A stretch of 5,722 bases of DNA from assembly GCA_964486845.1 (NCBI GenBank), contig CAZAQY010000403.1, forward strand, positions 1 through 5,722. Reading direction: 5' to 3'. This document shows, piece by piece, positions 4,498 through 5,722 of the stretch (the stretch's first letter is position 1; every line of letters begins with the position of its first letter). The position numbers were made by a program, and so were the translations under genes. Origin of the DNA: Anammoximicrobium sp964486845 (GTDB lineage Bacteria > Planctomycetota > Planctomycetia > Pirellulales > Pirellulaceae). Under the pieces are notes generated by a model, which did no database searches, was not told the origin of the DNA, and worked only from the letters and a program-made list of their open reading frames with translations.

Positions 4498-5722
4498 ATG
4501 GCGCTCTCAATCGCAGTGACGCGTGAGGTGCTGTTCGCGCCGGCCCGACACGTTACACTGTGGGCACTCAACCCCGTCTACACGGCAACCAACGCCAACG
4601 GCATGGTGATGACCGTCACGGAGACGGACGGCCACGGGCTCGGGGCCAACCGATACACGGAGTGGACGGGCACATGGCGGCGTTTCCGATCTGCGGACGG
4701 GGGCTTTACCTGGCAGCCGGCCAATGAGGCCGCGCTCCACCCGCTTACCGCGCAGCACAACAAGACTCACGTCGGCTACGAAGGTCCGTGGGCCTACTGG
4801 CTTGAGCCACAGACGGGCCGCCTCGTCGGCTTCCACTCCACCCCTGACTTCTCCGACGACTTCCAGAAGTCCTTTTCGCGTTTCTACTACACCATCTCCG
4901 ACGATGGCGGTCTCACCTGGGACAGGTCGCGGCGGATTGTCCACTCGGGCGACGGCTGTGACCAACATCGCTGGATGCCCGGCTGGGATGTTGACCGTCA
5001 CACTGCGGGTTTTGACCAGCCGCATCCGGTCACGCTGGACGACGGCACACTGGTGTTCGGCTTCACGGTCAGAGCGTCCCGCTTCGTGACGCGGTTTTTC
5101 CGCGGCCGGTGGGACAAGGCTGCGGACGGCATGGTGTGGGAGGCCAGCGCGGGCATCACGGTGCCGGCAACGGTATCTTCCATTGGCCCTTGCGAGCCGG
5201 ACCTGTTGGCGTTGGGTGGGAAGCGGCTGTTCACGACGATGCGTACACAAGGCATCCCGGCGAAGAACGTCCCGACGACCCGGCAGTGCGCCGTGTCGGA
5301 AGATGGTGGGCGTACCTGGAGCCAGCCTGAACCCCTAAAGTACGACGACGGCTCCCCGGTTTGCGTCCCGGCCGCCATCAGTGTCTTTGAGCGAGACCCG
5401 GCCAGCGGTCGCGTCTTCTGGTTCGGCAACATCCAGCCGGGGCCGGTCTACGGCCAGATCCCGCGCTACCCGTTGACGATGGCCGAGTTGGACACGAAGC
5501 GGCTCTGCATCCTCAAGGACTCGGTCACCGTGGTCCAGGACCTGCCGCCCGGCGCCCCGCGGGCCGGCGATCCCAAGAAGGGTGAACTCGGGCGCCGGTA
5601 CAGCAACTTCGGACATTACGTGGACCGGAAGACGGACGAATTCGTACTGCTGGTGGCTGAGGAGCCGCGGCTCACCTGGGACGACTACTGGTCCGATACC
5701 ATTCGGTTCCGCATCAAACTGA
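4498..5722 (+). CDS. sialidase-like (BNR/Asp-box) protein, continues past the right edge
   Basis: An ATG at 4498, preceded by GAGG 8 bases upstream and by an in-frame TGA at 4453-4455, opens 408 codons without a stop to the window end; the last base belongs to the next codon. Three textbook Asp-boxes (SxDxGxTW) are present: SADGGFTW (65-72), SDDGGLTW (134-141) and SEDGGRTW (267-274). They are spaced as in six-bladed beta-propellers of the sialidase superfamily. Other propeller-like strands are LDDGTLVFGF (180-189) and CEPDLLALGGKRLFTTMRT (232-250). The start shows no signal peptide, so export is not evident. I cannot assign the arginine triad or the tyrosine/glutamate nucleophile pair of true sialidases, so enzymatic activity is open: it may be a glycoside hydrolase or a non-catalytic propeller. 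The final residues, WSDTIRFRIKL, look like the last strand, so little may be missing. Confidence 0.85.
   Translation, partial: MALSIAVTREVLFAPARHVTLWALNPVYTATNANGMVMTVTETDGHGLGANRYTEWTGTWRRFRSADGGFTWQPANEAALHPLTAQHNKTHVGYEGPWAYWLEPQTGRLVGFHSTPDFSDDFQKSFSRFYYTISDDGGLTWDRSRRIVHSGDGCDQHRWMPGWDVDRHTAGFDQPHPVTLDDGTLVFGFTVRASRFVTRFFRGRWDKAADGMVWEASAGITVPATVSSIGPCEPDLLALGGKRLFTTMRTQGIPAKNVPTTRQCAVSEDGGRTWSQPEPLKYDDGSPVCVPAAISVFERDPASGRVFWFGNIQPGPVYGQIPRYPLTMAELDTKRLCILKDSVTVVQDLPPGAPRAGDPKKGELGRRYSNFGHYVDRKTDEFVLLVAEEPRLTWDDYWSDTIRFRIKL

Noticed and set aside
4507..5250. 247-codon minus-strand open frame
   Set aside because: It lies entirely antisense to the sialidase-like gene, whose plus-strand translation has clear Asp-boxes; the minus translation is arginine/proline/valine-rich without motifs.

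Overview
The window looks like an accessory, partly decayed stretch of a planctomycete chromosome (Gemmata/Isosphaera-like, high GC). I base this on several protein types I recognise as typical of that phylum: a serine-recombinase tail with a WWL..LA-type helix-turn-helix, an IIEKRFSQLK-type IS1634 transposase, a DUF1257/Ycf35-like protein, and a small sigma-like protein ending in SQLRREFEDSWAEFQGE. The assignments come from recognition of conserved sequence; no database search was run.

Left part (1-2289): a graveyard of mobile-element pieces. A minus-strand fragment (2-217) runs off the left edge. It abuts the C-terminal third of a planctomycete-type serine recombinase on the plus strand (218-769), whose catalytic domain is missing. 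About 520 bases follow with no recognisable gene. Then come two dead transposase fragments back to back: an IS1182-like C-terminal piece with one internal stop (1306-1665) and an IS1634-like C-terminal piece with one stop and four frame changes (1668-2165).

Middle part (2290-4067, minus strand, read right to left): a compact gene cluster. It starts with a 205-aa sigma-70-like DNA-binding protein (4067-3450), followed by a 108-base spacer carrying a long hairpin. Next are a 56-aa single-pass membrane protein (3341-3171), an overlapping 217-aa coiled-coil lipoprotein-like membrane protein (3208-2555), and a DUF1257/Ycf35-family gene (2524-2290). The last has a frameshift near its start and has lost its C-terminal half where the transposon remnants begin. 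From the order, spacing and good ribosome-binding sites I infer an operon whose downstream end was destroyed by insertion. Its function is unknown.

Right part (4068-5722): a 430-base divergent intergenic region rich in inverted repeats. It is followed on the plus strand by a long open reading frame (4498 to beyond the right edge) encoding an Asp-box (BNR-repeat) sialidase-like beta-propeller protein with three clear Asp-boxes and no signal peptide.
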